A DNA stretch of 64,000 nt from Stella humosa (GTDB lineage Bacteria; Pseudomonadota; Alphaproteobacteria; ATCC43930; Allostellaceae): contig NZ_AP019700.1 of NCBI RefSeq assembly GCF_006738645.1, forward strand, positions 1,686,001 through 1,750,000, written 5' to 3'. Below the pieces are notes generated by a model that saw only the letters and a program-made list of their open reading frames with translations, had not been told where the DNA came from and made no database searches. This document shows, piece by piece, positions 46,059 through 55,001 of the stretch (its first letter is position 1; every line of letters starts with the position of its first letter). Position numbers and translations under genes: made by a program.

Positions 46059-46889
46059 ATGGGCGCCATCCGCGGCTATTTCCGCAGCCCGCCGGCCGTC
46101 ATCGGCCTGGTCCTGCTGCTGCTGGTGATTGCCATGGCGGCCTCGGCCGGCTGGCTTTTCCCGCGCGATCCGCTGGCGCTGGCCGGCCGGCCGCTGGTCT
46201 GGCCGCTGGAGAACCCCCGCTTCTGGCTCGGCACCGATAATTCGGGGCGCGACATCGCCGCCCAGATCTTCCACGGCGCCCGCATCTCGCTGCTGATCGG
46301 CATGGTGGCGACCGTCATCGCCATCCTGATCGGCATCGTCATCGGTGCCATCGCCGGCTATTACGGCGGTTGGGTCGACACGGTGCTGATGCGGGTGACC
46401 GAGGCATTCCAGACCCTGCCCAACTTCCTGCTGCTGCTGGTCCTGGTGGTGGTGTTCGGGTCGACCCTGACGACCGTCACCATCGCGATCGGCGTCGTCT
46501 CCTGGCCTGCACCGGCGCGGCTGACGCGGGCGGAGTTCCTGTCGCTGCGCAACCGAGAGTTCGTGCAGGCCGGGCGCACGCTGGGCCTGCGCGACGCCCG
46601 CCTCATCTTCGGCGAGATCCTGCCCAACGCCCTGCCGCCGGTCATCGTCTATGCCAGCGTGGTGATGGCGGTCGCCATCCTGCTGGAGAGCGCGCTTGCC
46701 TTCCTGCGCCTGTCGGACCCCAACGTCGCCTCCTGGGGCAACCTGATCGGCCTCGGCCGCGACGTGCTGCGGGTGCAGTGGTACGTCTCGGCCATTCCCG
46801 GCGTCGCCATCCTGGTCACGGTGCTGGCGGTGTCGCTGGTGGGGCAGGGGCTGAACGACGCGCTGAACCCGCGGTTGAAGGGCCGATGA
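46059..46889 (+). CDS. DppC-type ABC permease, second importer
   Basis: 276 residues; ATG after TGACGGGG, five bases after the DppB-type stop. FWLGTDNSGRDIAAQIFHGA and the docking loop FVQAGRTLGLRDARLIFGE are standard. C-terminal [16 protein letters not shown] is the DppC hallmark. The stop overlaps the ATPase start (ATGA). Confidence 0.9.
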   Translation: MGAIRGYFRSPPAVIGLVLLLLVIAMAASAGWLFPRDPLALAGRPLVWPLENPRFWLGTDNSGRDIAAQIFHGARISLLIGMVATVIAILIGIVIGAIAGYYGGWVDTVLMRVTEAFQTLPNFLLLLVLVVVFGSTLTTVTIAIGVVSWPAPARLTRAEFLSLRNREFVQAGRTLGLRDARLIFGEILPNALPPVIVYASVVMAVAILLESALAFLRLSDPNVASWGNLIGLGRDVLRVQWYVSAIPGVAILVTVLAVSLVGQGLNDALNPRLKGR

Positions 46890-48505
46890 CGCCGGTCCTC
46901 GTCCTCGACGGGCTTGGCGTCCGCCTGCCGCCCGGTGCCGACCGGTCGCACGCGCTGCGTGACGTGTCGCTGTCGATCGCGCCGGGCGAGATCCTGTGCG
47001 TGGTCGGCGAATCCGGGTCCGGCAAGTCGATGACGGCCAATGCGGTGATGCGCCTGCTGCCGGTCGGCGTGGCGATCGACGCCGGCCGCGTGCATTTCGA
47101 CGGCCGCGACCTCGCCACCGTCAGCGAGGCCGAGATGCGCGGCGTGCGCGGTGCCGGCATCGCCATGATCTTCCAGGAGCCGATGACGGCGCTGAACCCG
47201 CTGCGCACCATCGGTGACCAGATCGGCGAGATGTTCGCCATCCACACGAACCTGGCCAAGGGTGCCATCCGCGCCCGGGTCCAGGCGCTGCTGGAAGAGG
47301 TGCGCATCCCCGATCCCGTGCGGGCCGCCCGCGCCTACCCGCACGAGCTGTCCGGCGGGCAGCGCCAGCGGGCGATGATCGCCATGGCGCTGGCGCTCGA
47401 CCCCAAGGTGCTGGTAGCCGACGAGCCGACGACGGCGCTCGACGTGACGACCCAGGCCCAGATCCTGGAACTGATCCGCGACCTGCAGCGGCGCAAGGGC
47501 ACGGGCGTGCTCTTCATCACCCACGATTTCGGCGTGGTGGCCGAGATCGCCGACCGCGTCGCCGTCATGCAGCACGGGCTCGTGGTGGAGGAGGGGCCGG
47601 CCGCCAATGTGCTGGAGAACCCGCAGCATCCCTACACCCGCCAGCTCATCGCTGCCGTGCCGCCCCTGCGCGCGCCGCCACCGCGCCCGCTGGCGGACGA
47701 GGCGATCCTGCGCATCGAGGGGGTGTCGAAGACCTATCGCACCGGCGGCTTCCTCGGCCGTGGCCAGCGGGTGACGCATGCGGTGAAGGACGTGTCGCTG
47801 CTGCTGCCCAAGGGCGGCACGCTCGGCATCGTCGGCGAATCCGGGTCTGGCAAGTCGACGCTGGCGCGCTGCATCGTCCGTCTGGTGGACCCCGACGCGG
47901 GCCATGTCTGGTTCGACGGCAGCGACCTGGCGACCCTGCCGCGGGCGGAGATGCGCCAGCGCACGCGCCACATCCAGATGGTGTTCCAGGACCCGTTCGG
48001 GTCGCTGAACCCGCGCCGGCGGGCGGGCGAACTGGTGGCCCAGGGGCCGATCGTCCACGGCGCGCCACGCGCCCAGGCGATGGCACGCGCGCGCGAACTC
48101 TTTGCCCTGGTCGGCCTCGACCCGGCGTCGGCCGACCGCTTCCCGCACGAGTTCTCGGGCGGGCAGCGCCAGCGCATCGGCCTTGCCCGCGCGCTGGCGC
48201 TCGAGCCCTCGATCCTGGTCGCGGACGAGCCGGTGTCGGCGCTGGACGTATCGGTCCAGGCGCAGGTGCTGGCGCTGCTGGCCGACCTGCGCCGGCGGCT
48301 TGGCCTGTCGATCGTCTTCATCACCCACGACCTGCGCGTGGCAGCCCAGATCTGCGACCGGGTGGCGGTGATGAAGGATGGCGCGGTGGTGGAGCATGGC
48401 CCCGTTGCCCAGGTGTTCGAGCGTCCGGCCCATGCCTATACCCGGGCTCTCCTGGCCTCGATCCCCGGCCGCGCCTTCGGCCTCGGCCGGAATGGTGGCG
48501 GATAG
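46886..48505 (+). CDS. Dipeptide/oligopeptide-type ABC ATPase fusion, second importer
   Basis: 539 residues with two ATPase domains, each with GESGSGKS, a signature ([26 protein letters not shown]) and a Walker B ([22 protein letters not shown]). It is shorter than the fusion at 16630 because the Cys-rich tails after each domain are missing or cut down. Completes the operon SBP - permease - permease - ATPase at 43447-48505, whereas the island importer is ordered ATPase - permease - permease - SBP. Confidence 0.92.
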   Translation: MTPVLVLDGLGVRLPPGADRSHALRDVSLSIAPGEILCVVGESGSGKSMTANAVMRLLPVGVAIDAGRVHFDGRDLATVSEAEMRGVRGAGIAMIFQEPMTALNPLRTIGDQIGEMFAIHTNLAKGAIRARVQALLEEVRIPDPVRAARAYPHELSGGQRQRAMIAMALALDPKVLVADEPTTALDVTTQAQILELIRDLQRRKGTGVLFITHDFGVVAEIADRVAVMQHGLVVEEGPAANVLENPQHPYTRQLIAAVPPLRAPPPRPLADEAILRIEGVSKTYRTGGFLGRGQRVTHAVKDVSLLLPKGGTLGIVGESGSGKSTLARCIVRLVDPDAGHVWFDGSDLATLPRAEMRQRTRHIQMVFQDPFGSLNPRRRAGELVAQGPIVHGAPRAQAMARARELFALVGLDPASADRFPHEFSGGQRQRIGLARALALEPSILVADEPVSALDVSVQAQVLALLADLRRRLGLSIVFITHDLRVAAQICDRVAVMKDGAVVEHGPVAQVFERPAHAYTRALLASIPGRAFGLGRNGGG

Positions 48506-48584
48506 CGTTGCCCGGCCATGCCGGCGATGGTCTAATCGACGGCAGGGGTGCTACCTAGCGCCTGCCGCGAGCCCGAGGTGCCCA

Positions 48585-48860
48585 ATGCGCAAGCTGATCG
48601 CCATCCTGCTGCTCTGCTTCGTGCCCAGCATGTCCTTCGCGCAGTCGCCGTCGATCACGCTGACGCCGTCGAAGATCGAGATGACGGGCATCAACGTGAA
48701 GCATGCGGTCATCATCGCGGCGGCCATCGTCGCGGGCGCGGTCCTGGGCGAGGCGGTCCTCGCCGGCGCGGTCGGGAATGCCCTTGGAACCCTGGCCGGC
48801 GCCGCTGCCGGCTTCGTCGCCGGCAAGACCATCACCGAGGACATGGACGACGGCCTCTGA
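48585..48860 (+). CDS. Small glycine-zipper membrane protein
   Basis: 91 residues. A signal sequence (LIAILLLCFVPSMSFA|QS) is followed by a long Ala/Gly zipper (AIVAGAVLGEAVLAGAVGNA and GTLAGAAAGFVAGKTI). Such zippers pack membrane helices tightly. No named family is recognised. It lies 79 bases after the importer ATPase on the same strand. Confidence 0.7.
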   Translation: MRKLIAILLLCFVPSMSFAQSPSITLTPSKIEMTGINVKHAVIIAAAIVAGAVLGEAVLAGAVGNALGTLAGAAAGFVAGKTITEDMDDGL

Positions 48861-48921
48861 TCGGTCGCAGCGCCGACCCGGACCGTCTCGACACGGCCCG
48901 ACATAGCCGGGGCGACGGGCG

Positions 48922-49638
48922 ATGAGGCTTCCGGCCTTCCTCGGCACGGCCCTGCTGGTGGGTGGGCTCGTCGTGGTTGCCTTCGTCGCCGGCCAGCAGA
49001 CATCGACCGCCACCCGGTTGGCCGCGGTCTCCGCCGTGGCGTCCGATGGCGGCTCGGCCCTGGTCGCGCGCATCGACGCCGTCGAGGCACGGCTCGCCCG
49101 GATGGAGGCGGGTCGGTCGAACGAACGCCTCATCGCCGGGCTGCTCAATCTGCAGGGTGCGACCGCATCGTCCCGGCCCTGGCCGCGCGAGCTGCAGGTC
49201 GTGCGGGACCTGGCGGGGCCGGGGCAACTGCCGCCGACTCTGGCCGACGTCCTGTCCGGCCACGCCGCCCGCGGCGTGCCGACGCGCGGCCAGTTGCGCG
49301 AACGGTTCGCCGCGATCCAGCCGGAACTGCTGGCCCAGGCCCCGGCCGAGGGCGGGATCGGCCAGCGCCTGCTGCATGGCAGCCGCGCCGCGGTCGCCGG
49401 GGCGGGCCTGGCCACACCGCCGCCGCCAAGCCGCACCGAGGCGGCGGTGGCCGGCATCGCGCTGCATCTGGCGCGCGACGATCTCTCCGCCGCCTTGATC
49501 GACGCGGCCAGCCTGGACCCGTCATTGCAAGCGCGCATCGCCGACTGGTCCGTGCAGGCGCGCGGCCGGCTGGCCGTCGACCAGGCCATCCGGGAGCTGC
49601 TGCTGCACGCGTTCGCCGCCGGCAGCCGGCGGCCATGA
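48922..49638 (+). CDS. Membrane-anchored protein, possibly mitofilin/COG4223-like C-terminal part
   Basis: 238 residues; one N-terminal span (GTALLVGGLVVVAFVAG), a short coiled-coil (ALVARIDAVEARLARMEA), then an all-helical, Ala/Leu-rich periplasmic domain. The end (DDLSAALIDAASLDP and IADWSVQARGRLAVDQAIRE) resembles the C-terminal signature of alphaproteobacterial mitofilin-like proteins, but the long coiled coil of those is missing. The assignment is tentative. Confidence 0.6.
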   Translation: MRLPAFLGTALLVGGLVVVAFVAGQQTSTATRLAAVSAVASDGGSALVARIDAVEARLARMEAGRSNERLIAGLLNLQGATASSRPWPRELQVVRDLAGPGQLPPTLADVLSGHAARGVPTRGQLRERFAAIQPELLAQAPAEGGIGQRLLHGSRAAVAGAGLATPPPPSRTEAAVAGIALHLARDDLSAALIDAASLDPSLQARIADWSVQARGRLAVDQAIRELLLHAFAAGSRRP

Positions 49639-49699
49639 CCTGCACATCCGTCCGACTTGCGGCTATGATGGCCCGGCCATTCGTCGGGGAGTATCTGCC

Positions 49700-50770
49700 G
49701 TGATCCGAGCGATCTTCGCCCTGTTGTCCGGTGTGCTGGTGGCGACCCTGGCGCCCGTCGGCAGCGGCCAGGCGCAGGACATGCTGACGTTGCGCGATCA
49801 TCTGCTGGTGGTGGGGTCGCAGACGACGGCCAGCGTCGCAGGGCAACTGGTCGGCGCCTTTTCCGAACGCTATCCGACCGTGGCGCGACCCGAACTGCGC
49901 AGCGTTGACGCGGCAGCGGCAGCCGATCTGTTCTGCGCCAGCATCGGGCCGGAGACGCCCGACATCATGATCCTGTCCCGCCGGCTGTCCGCGGGCGCGC
50001 AGGAAGCCTGCAGCAGCAACGGCGTGCGCGACATCGTCGAAGTGCAGATCGGGCTGGGCGCCGTCGTCCTGGCCGTGAACCGCGGCGATCCGGCGCCGGC
50101 GCTGACCTCGCGCCAGGTCTATGAGGCACTGGCGGCCGAGCGGGTGGCGGGCGAGGCCTTCATGCCCAACAAGGTGGCCACCTGGTCCCAGATCGCCCCC
50201 TATCTTCCCAGCACGCCGATCCGGGTCATCGTGCCGGCACAGGGGACCGATGGCCGCCAGCTCTTCGACGACCTCGTGCTCGAGGCGGGCTGCCGCAAAG
50301 TCCGCGGCATCCGCCTTGTGTTCGAGGCGTCCTATCGGCGCGGCAAGTGCATCACGCTTCGCGAGGATGGCGCGGTAACGGTGCTGCCCAGCCTGGATGT
50401 GCCGGCGGCGGTCTTCGCGGCGCCCGCCGGGACCATCGGGGTGATGCCGATGGTCGAGGTGGCGAACAGCGGCGGCAACCTGATCGCGCTCTCGCTCGAT
50501 GGGGTCGATGCGACGGCATCGACGGTGGCCTCGCTGGAGTACGACCAGACGCGCGTCGTCTACCTCTACGCCAAGCGCCAGCATGCCCGGAACCAGAGCG
50601 GCGTGGGTGTCGTGCGCGGCATCGCCGAAATGCTGGTGGAGGCGACGAGGGAGGCTGCCATCGGGCCGGGCGGCTATCTCACCAGTTCCGGCCTCGTGCC
50701 TCTGCCGCCGGCCGACCGCCTGGCGCAGCGGCGGGTGGCCGAACAGATGACCCTGATGCGGCCGCAATGA
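49700..50770 (+). CDS. PstS-like periplasmic phosphate-binding-type protein
   Basis: 356 residues from a GTG start. Signal peptide ends near GSGQAQD. RDHLLVVGSQTTASVAGQLV is the N-lobe phosphate-loop-like region, followed by DIMILSRRLSAGAQEACSSN and VEVQIGLGAVVLAVNRG, typical of the PstS superfamily. No Pst permease or ATPase is near, so it may be a ligand sensor or a stray binding protein. Its stop region overlaps a possible start of the next gene. Confidence 0.82.
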   Translation: MIRAIFALLSGVLVATLAPVGSGQAQDMLTLRDHLLVVGSQTTASVAGQLVGAFSERYPTVARPELRSVDAAAAADLFCASIGPETPDIMILSRRLSAGAQEACSSNGVRDIVEVQIGLGAVVLAVNRGDPAPALTSRQVYEALAAERVAGEAFMPNKVATWSQIAPYLPSTPIRVIVPAQGTDGRQLFDDLVLEAGCRKVRGIRLVFEASYRRGKCITLREDGAVTVLPSLDVPAAVFAAPAGTIGVMPMVEVANSGGNLIALSLDGVDATASTVASLEYDQTRVVYLYAKRQHARNQSGVGVVRGIAEMLVEATREAAIGPGGYLTSSGLVPLPPADRLAQRRVAEQMTLMRPQ

Positions 50771-50799
50771 TTCCCCGGGGACGATGCCGGAGACGTGCC

Positions 50800-51468
50800 A
50801 TGCGACCACTGCTGCTGGGGCTTTCCCTCGTCTGGCTGGCGGTTGCCCAGCCTGCGCCGGTCGCCGCCCAGGCGGCCGCGGCGGCCAAGCCGGCCGACGG
50901 CGTCCAGATCGTGCAACTGCAGGACCTGCCGAGCGCCGATTCGCTCGGCGAGTGGAGCGAGCGCCTCTGGTCGGATTTCCTGGGCATGTTCCGGCTCGGT
51001 CAGGGCCATTCCCAGTTCGCCAGGCGGACGCCGGAGGTGGAATCCACCCATGCCCGCGCCCGCGACGACTTCGGCGCGCTGATGGAGATGGCCGGCTACA
51101 AGCTCAAGGAAATCGAGAGCTATGTCGGCGTGATCCCCAGCCTGCAGATGACGTTCGGCCAGGCGCGCGAGTTGACCGAGGCCGACCGGGAGTACGTCGA
51201 GCGCCAGCTCCTGCGCCATTCCCGGCGCCACCCCGGGCCGCTGGCGGCGATCCAGCGCATGATCGTGCGTTCGGTCGTCGAGGCGGCCGACATCGGCGGC
51301 TATTCGGTCGACAAGGTGGCGGTCGACATCTTCCCGCTGCCCAAGGTCAAGTTCGTGCTGACGCCGGCCGACGCCCCGCTCAGCCTCGACGCCGCCCGCA
51401 TCATGCGCGCCATCGACGGCCTCAACCGGAAGCTGGAACAGATGCCGGCGCCCCGGACCGGCAGTTGA
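50800..51468 (+). CDS. Secreted helical protein of unknown function
   Basis: 222 residues from the ATG with GGAGA seven bases upstream; an earlier ATG at 50767 overlaps the PstS-like stop. Signal peptide ends near VAAQAA. The mature part is mostly helical (EVESTHARARDDFGALMEMA and ADREYVERQLLRHSRRHPGP), ending in a beta-like segment (VAVDIFPLPKVKFVLTPADA). Between two binding-protein genes on the same strand. I do not recognise the family. Confidence 0.7.
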   Translation: MRPLLLGLSLVWLAVAQPAPVAAQAAAAAKPADGVQIVQLQDLPSADSLGEWSERLWSDFLGMFRLGQGHSQFARRTPEVESTHARARDDFGALMEMAGYKLKEIESYVGVIPSLQMTFGQARELTEADREYVERQLLRHSRRHPGPLAAIQRMIVRSVVEAADIGGYSVDKVAVDIFPLPKVKFVLTPADAPLSLDAARIMRAIDGLNRKLEQMPAPRTGS

Positions 51469-51520
51469 TCACGACCCGAGTTCGTTGCCGCCGCGTAGCC
51501 TGAGGACGAGGACATTGCCA

Positions 51521-52567
51521 ATGCGAATCCCCCTGCTTGGCGCCGTTCTGGGCGCGCTGATTGCCATTGGCACCGGCATGCCCGCCGTGGCGCAGGCGCC
51601 GGAGGACACGGTGGCCGCGATCCGCGCCAGGGGGCATCTCGTATGTGGCATATCCGCGAACAGCCCGGGCTTTGCCGTTCAGACCAGTCGCGACACGTGG
51701 GCGGGATTTGAGGTCGACTATTGCCGCGCCATCGCCTCGGTGGTGCTGGGGGACGCGAACAAGGTGAAGCTCGTGCCGGTCTCGACTGCAGAGCGGCTGG
51801 CCGTGCTGGAGCAGGGCGGGATCGACGTCCTCTCGCGCAACACCACCTGGACCCTGGAGCGCGAGGTCGGCGGCCATGTGGAGTTCGCCGCCGTCACCTA
51901 CTATGACGGCCAGAGCTTCATGCTCCGCGCCGATCGCGGCATCCGCCGCATCCAGCAGATGGACGGCCTCAAGGTCTGCGTCGAGACCTCCACCACGACC
52001 GAGCAGAACGTGGCCGACCATGCCCGCGCGATGCGGCTGCGCCTGACGCTGGTGCAGATCCCCGACCTGGCCACGGCGCAGGCGGCCTTCCTGGCCGGGT
52101 TCTGCGACGCGCTGACCAGCGACCAGAGCGTGCTGGCCGGCATCCGCAAGGCGCAGGGCAGCCGCGCCGACCAGTTCGTGCTGCTGGGCGAGATCATCTC
52201 CAAGGAGCCGCTCAGCCTCGTCGTGCGCCGGGGGGACTGGCGCTTCTTCAACATCGTGCGCTGGACGCACCTGGCCATGGTCGCCGCCGAAGAGCTGAAC
52301 ATGGACAGTGGTGCGGTGCGCGATCTGCGCAGCCGTAGCGAGCCCGAGCTGGCGCTGGCCAGCCTGGAGGTACGGCGGCTGCTCGGCCGGGTCGGCTCGT
52401 CCGGCCGGATGCTGGGCCTCGATGCCGACTGGGCCGCGCGCCTGGTGCTGCAGGTGGGCAACTACCGCGAGGTCTGGGAGCGCAACATCGCCCCGCTCGG
52501 CATCCGCCGGGGGCTGAACCTGCTGTGGAGCCAGGGCGGGCTGCAATACGCCCCGCCGATGCGCTGA
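51521..52567 (+). CDS. Amino-acid ABC-type binding protein (AapJ/GltI-like)
   Basis: 348 residues; ATG chosen for its signal peptide (LLGAVLGALIAIGTGMPAVA|QA). Family 3 phrases: IRARGHLVCGISANSPGFAV, FEVDYCRAIASVVLGDANKV, VSTAERLAVLEQGGIDVLSR and the C-terminal RGLNLLWSQGGLQYAPPMR, which is nearly identical in pattern to general L-amino-acid binding proteins. No permease or ATPase follows, so this is an orphan binding protein. Confidence 0.85.
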   Translation: MRIPLLGAVLGALIAIGTGMPAVAQAPEDTVAAIRARGHLVCGISANSPGFAVQTSRDTWAGFEVDYCRAIASVVLGDANKVKLVPVSTAERLAVLEQGGIDVLSRNTTWTLEREVGGHVEFAAVTYYDGQSFMLRADRGIRRIQQMDGLKVCVETSTTTEQNVADHARAMRLRLTLVQIPDLATAQAAFLAGFCDALTSDQSVLAGIRKAQGSRADQFVLLGEIISKEPLSLVVRRGDWRFFNIVRWTHLAMVAAEELNMDSGAVRDLRSRSEPELALASLEVRRLLGRVGSSGRMLGLDADWAARLVLQVGNYREVWERNIAPLGIRRGLNLLWSQGGLQYAPPMR

Positions 52568-53400
52568 CGGGGGATCGCCTTCCGCCAGCCGTCGCGGCCG
52601 CCCTGCGGCGGTGGGGCCTGGCGCCGGACGGCGCGCTGCTGGAAACCCCGTCAAGCTGGATCCTGCCGGTTTGCGGCGAGGGCGCGCCGGCCGTCCTCAA
52701 GGTCGCGCGCACGGCGGACGAGCGGCGCGGCTATGGGCTGATGCAATGGTGGGCCGGGCAGGGTGCGGCCGCCGTGTTGGCGTCCGCGCCGGGCGTGCTG
52801 CTCCTGGAGCGTGCTACGGGCCGGCGCGACCTCGCCGCCATGGCGCGCGCCGGCCAGGACGACGAAGCCACGCGCATCCTGTGCCGGACGGCGGGTCGCC
52901 TGCACCAGGCGCGGCCCGGATCCGTGCCGGAACTGCATCCGTTGCCGGCATGGTTCCAGCCGCTGTTCGACATGGCGGGCCGAGATTCCTCCCTGGCCCG
53001 GGCAGCCGCGGCGGCAAGCCGGCTGCTGGCCGAGCCTCGGTCCATCGGCCCTCTGCATGGCGACCTCCACCACGGGAACGTGCTGGACTTCGGCGCCCGC
53101 GGCTGGCTGGCGATCGACCCGCACGGCCTGCTGGGCGAGCGATGCTTCGACTATGCGAACATCTTCACCAACCCGGACCTCGACGACCCGGCCTGGCCCG
53201 TCGCGACCCTGCCGGGCCGGCTGGAGGCCCGCCTGGCGATCGTGGCCGCGACCGCCCCGGTCGAGCCCGGCCGCATGCTGCAATGGATCGTCGCCTGGAC
53301 AGGCCTGTCGGCCGCCTGGTTCATCGGCGACGGCAACGACGAAGGGGCGGCGATCGACCTTACGATCAACCGTGCCGCCTGCGGACTCATCGATGTTTGA
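52525..53400 (+). CDS. APH-type kinase (streptomycin 6-phosphotransferase-like)
   Basis: Up to 291 residues. The first family-like residues are DRLPPAVAAALRRWGLAPDG, LLETPSSWILPV; the real start may be CTG 52564 rather than GTG 52525, which overlaps the preceding gene by 43 bases. Catalytic motif HGDLHHGN and metal motif AIDPHG are intact, as is ALLKVARTADERRG-like AVLKVARTADERR. These enzymes phosphorylate aminoglycosides or small amino-sugars; a role as a resistance gene is not implied by sequence alone. The tRNA-Glu gene follows on the other strand. Confidence 0.8.
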   Translation: MEPGRAAIRPADALTGDRLPPAVAAALRRWGLAPDGALLETPSSWILPVCGEGAPAVLKVARTADERRGYGLMQWWAGQGAAAVLASAPGVLLLERATGRRDLAAMARAGQDDEATRILCRTAGRLHQARPGSVPELHPLPAWFQPLFDMAGRDSSLARAAAAASRLLAEPRSIGPLHGDLHHGNVLDFGARGWLAIDPHGLLGERCFDYANIFTNPDLDDPAWPVATLPGRLEARLAIVAATAPVEPGRMLQWIVAWTGLSAAWFIGDGNDEGAAIDLTINRAACGLIDV

Positions 53401-53450
53401 AATGCCCGGTGCTGACGTCAACTCCTTGATTTCATTGAACCAAGGAGGAT

Positions 53451-53526
53451 TGGCGTCCCCTAGGGGATTCGAACCCCTGTTACCGCCGTGAGAGGGCGGT
53501 GTCCTAGGCCTCTAGACGAAGGGGAC
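53451..53526 (-). tRNA. tRNA-Glu, anticodon CTC
   Basis: 76 bases on the minus strand with an encoded CCA end. The acceptor stem is GTCCCCT with AGGGGAC plus G-CCA. The anticodon stem CCGCC/GGCGG closes a CT-CTC-AC loop, and the T-arm is AGGGG-TTCGAAT-CCCCT. The clover-leaf is complete and no mismatch is seen in the stems. It decodes GAG. It is the only tRNA seen in the window. Confidence 0.95.
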
Positions 53527-53545
53527 GTCGTGGCCGGGCGGCGCT

Positions 53546-54604
53546 TCAAGTACCCGTTGCGGCCGCCGGGATCAAGAGGATTGATTGCAGCTTCGCCAGG
53601 AAAGCGTCGACGTCGGCCGCCTCGGTGTCGAAGGCGGTGACGAGGCGGATGGTGTCGGGGCCGGCGTCGGGCCAGCGGTAGAAGCGGAAGCCCGCCGCGG
53701 CCATGGCGTCGATGGCGGGGCCGGGCAGGGCCGCGAAGAGGGTGTTGGCCTCCACGGGGTGGCGCAGGGTCACGCCGGGCAGCCCTTGCAGGCCGGCGGC
53801 CAGGCGCGTGGCCATGGCGTTGGCGTGGGCGGCGTTGGCCAGCCACAGGCCATCCGCCAGGTAGGCCTCCAACTGCGCCGACAGGAAGCGCATCTTGGAG
53901 AAGAGGTGGCCCGCGCGCTTGCGGCGGAAGGCGAAGCGGTCGGCGCGGCCGCGGTCGAAGAACACCACCGCCTCGGCCGCCATGGCGCCGTTCTTGGTGG
54001 CGCCCAGGCTCAGCACGTCGACGCCGGCCCGCCAGGTGATGTCGGCCGGTGCGGCGCCCAGTGCCGCCACCGCGTTGGCGAAGCGCGCGCCGTCCATGTG
54101 GACGCCCAGGCCCTTGGCATGGGCCAGGTCGCAGAGGGCGCGGAGATGGTCCGGCCGGTAAACGGTGCCGCATTCTGTCGACTGGGTCAGCGACAGGGCA
54201 GACGGCTGCACGCTGTGCACGCTGCCGAAGCCGCCGCGGTCCAGCGCTTCGGCCAGGGTCTCGGGCGCGATCCGCCCGTCCTGACCAGGCAGCGTCACCA
54301 GCTTGGCGCCGCCGGTGAACATCTCGGGCGCGCCGCACTCGTCGACTTCGACATGCGCCTGCTCGTGGCAATAGACCGCGCCCCACGGCGGCGTCAGCGC
54401 GCTGAGCGCCAGGGCGTTGCAGGCCGTGCCGGTGGCGACGGGGAAGATTTCGACCGGGGTTTCGAAGATCTCGGCCAGGCGCGCGGCAACCCGGTCGGTC
54501 CACGGGTCGTTGCCGTAGGGCATGGCGCGGCCGGTAGAGGCCTCCGCCAGGGCCTGGAGCACGGCCGGATGGGCACCGGCGGTATTGTCGGAGGCGAAAT
54601 TCAT
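53546..54604 (-). CDS. Low-specificity threonine aldolase-type PLP enzyme
   Basis: 352 residues, full length. N-terminal FASDNTAGAHPAVLQAL, GVHMDGARFANAVAALG with the PLP-ring-contacting Asp and Arg, and Lys204 in SLGATKNGAMAAEA as the PLP-binding residue. It cleaves L-threonine or allo-threonine to glycine and acetaldehyde. It lies convergent with none and is followed by the tRNA gene on the same strand. Confidence 0.9.
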   Translation of the reverse strand: MNFASDNTAGAHPAVLQALAEASTGRAMPYGNDPWTDRVAARLAEIFETPVEIFPVATGTACNALALSALTPPWGAVYCHEQAHVEVDECGAPEMFTGGAKLVTLPGQDGRIAPETLAEALDRGGFGSVHSVQPSALSLTQSTECGTVYRPDHLRALCDLAHAKGLGVHMDGARFANAVAALGAAPADITWRAGVDVLSLGATKNGAMAAEAVVFFDRGRADRFAFRRKRAGHLFSKMRFLSAQLEAYLADGLWLANAAHANAMATRLAAGLQGLPGVTLRHPVEANTLFAALPGPAIDAMAAAGFRFYRWPDAGPDTIRLVTAFDTEAADVDAFLAKLQSILLIPAAATGT

Positions 54605-54656
54605 GATCGGTGGAGCCGGTTCGCAGGAGGGGAGGGGATCGGCGCGCCTGGGGCGA

Positions 54657-54932
54657 TCAGGGCGTGACGTTGGCGATGGCGCGGCCGGTCGCCAGGTCGA
54701 TCACGGTGACCCGCGTCGCGCCGTCGGCCAGGCGCAGCGTCAGCGCAAGCTGACCGTCGCCCGGCACCGCCGACAGGATGGCGGCACCCGCCGGCAGGCC
54801 CAGCCGGTACTCGCGCGCGGGCCCGCTGTCGTTGCCGCCGCCGAAGCGCTTGGCGGCGGTGAAGCCGATCAGCACGATCATGCCGAGGATGGCCAGCCCC
54901 ATGCCGACCACGAGCGCCTTCAGGGCGGTCAT
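54657..54932 (-). CDS. Small membrane protein, DUF6476-like
   Basis: 91 residues: one N-terminal span (LVVGMGLAILGMIVLIGFTA), a short Lys/Gly/Asp stretch and a beta-like C-terminal domain (REYRLGLPAGAAILSAVPGD, RVTVIDLATGRAIANVTP). The position directly divergent from the RluD-type gene is a common alphaproteobacterial arrangement. The function is unknown. Confidence 0.7.
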   Translation of the reverse strand: MTALKALVVGMGLAILGMIVLIGFTAAKRFGGGNDSGPAREYRLGLPAGAAILSAVPGDGQLALTLRLADGATRVTVIDLATGRAIANVTP

Positions 54933-55001
54933 GCCACGCCCCTTTCGGCCGGCATCCGTGCGACGATGCGGCGGAAGGCACGGGCGGCAACGGCGGCGGG
55001 C

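Noticed and set aside
52525-53400. The APH-type kinase as an acquired antibiotic-resistance gene
   Set aside because: Its base composition matches its neighbours and no mobile element is near; the family also has housekeeping small-molecule kinases.
53451-53526. The tRNA-Glu as an attachment site of a mobile island
   Set aside because: No repeat of the tRNA 3' end and no integrase gene is found within the window.
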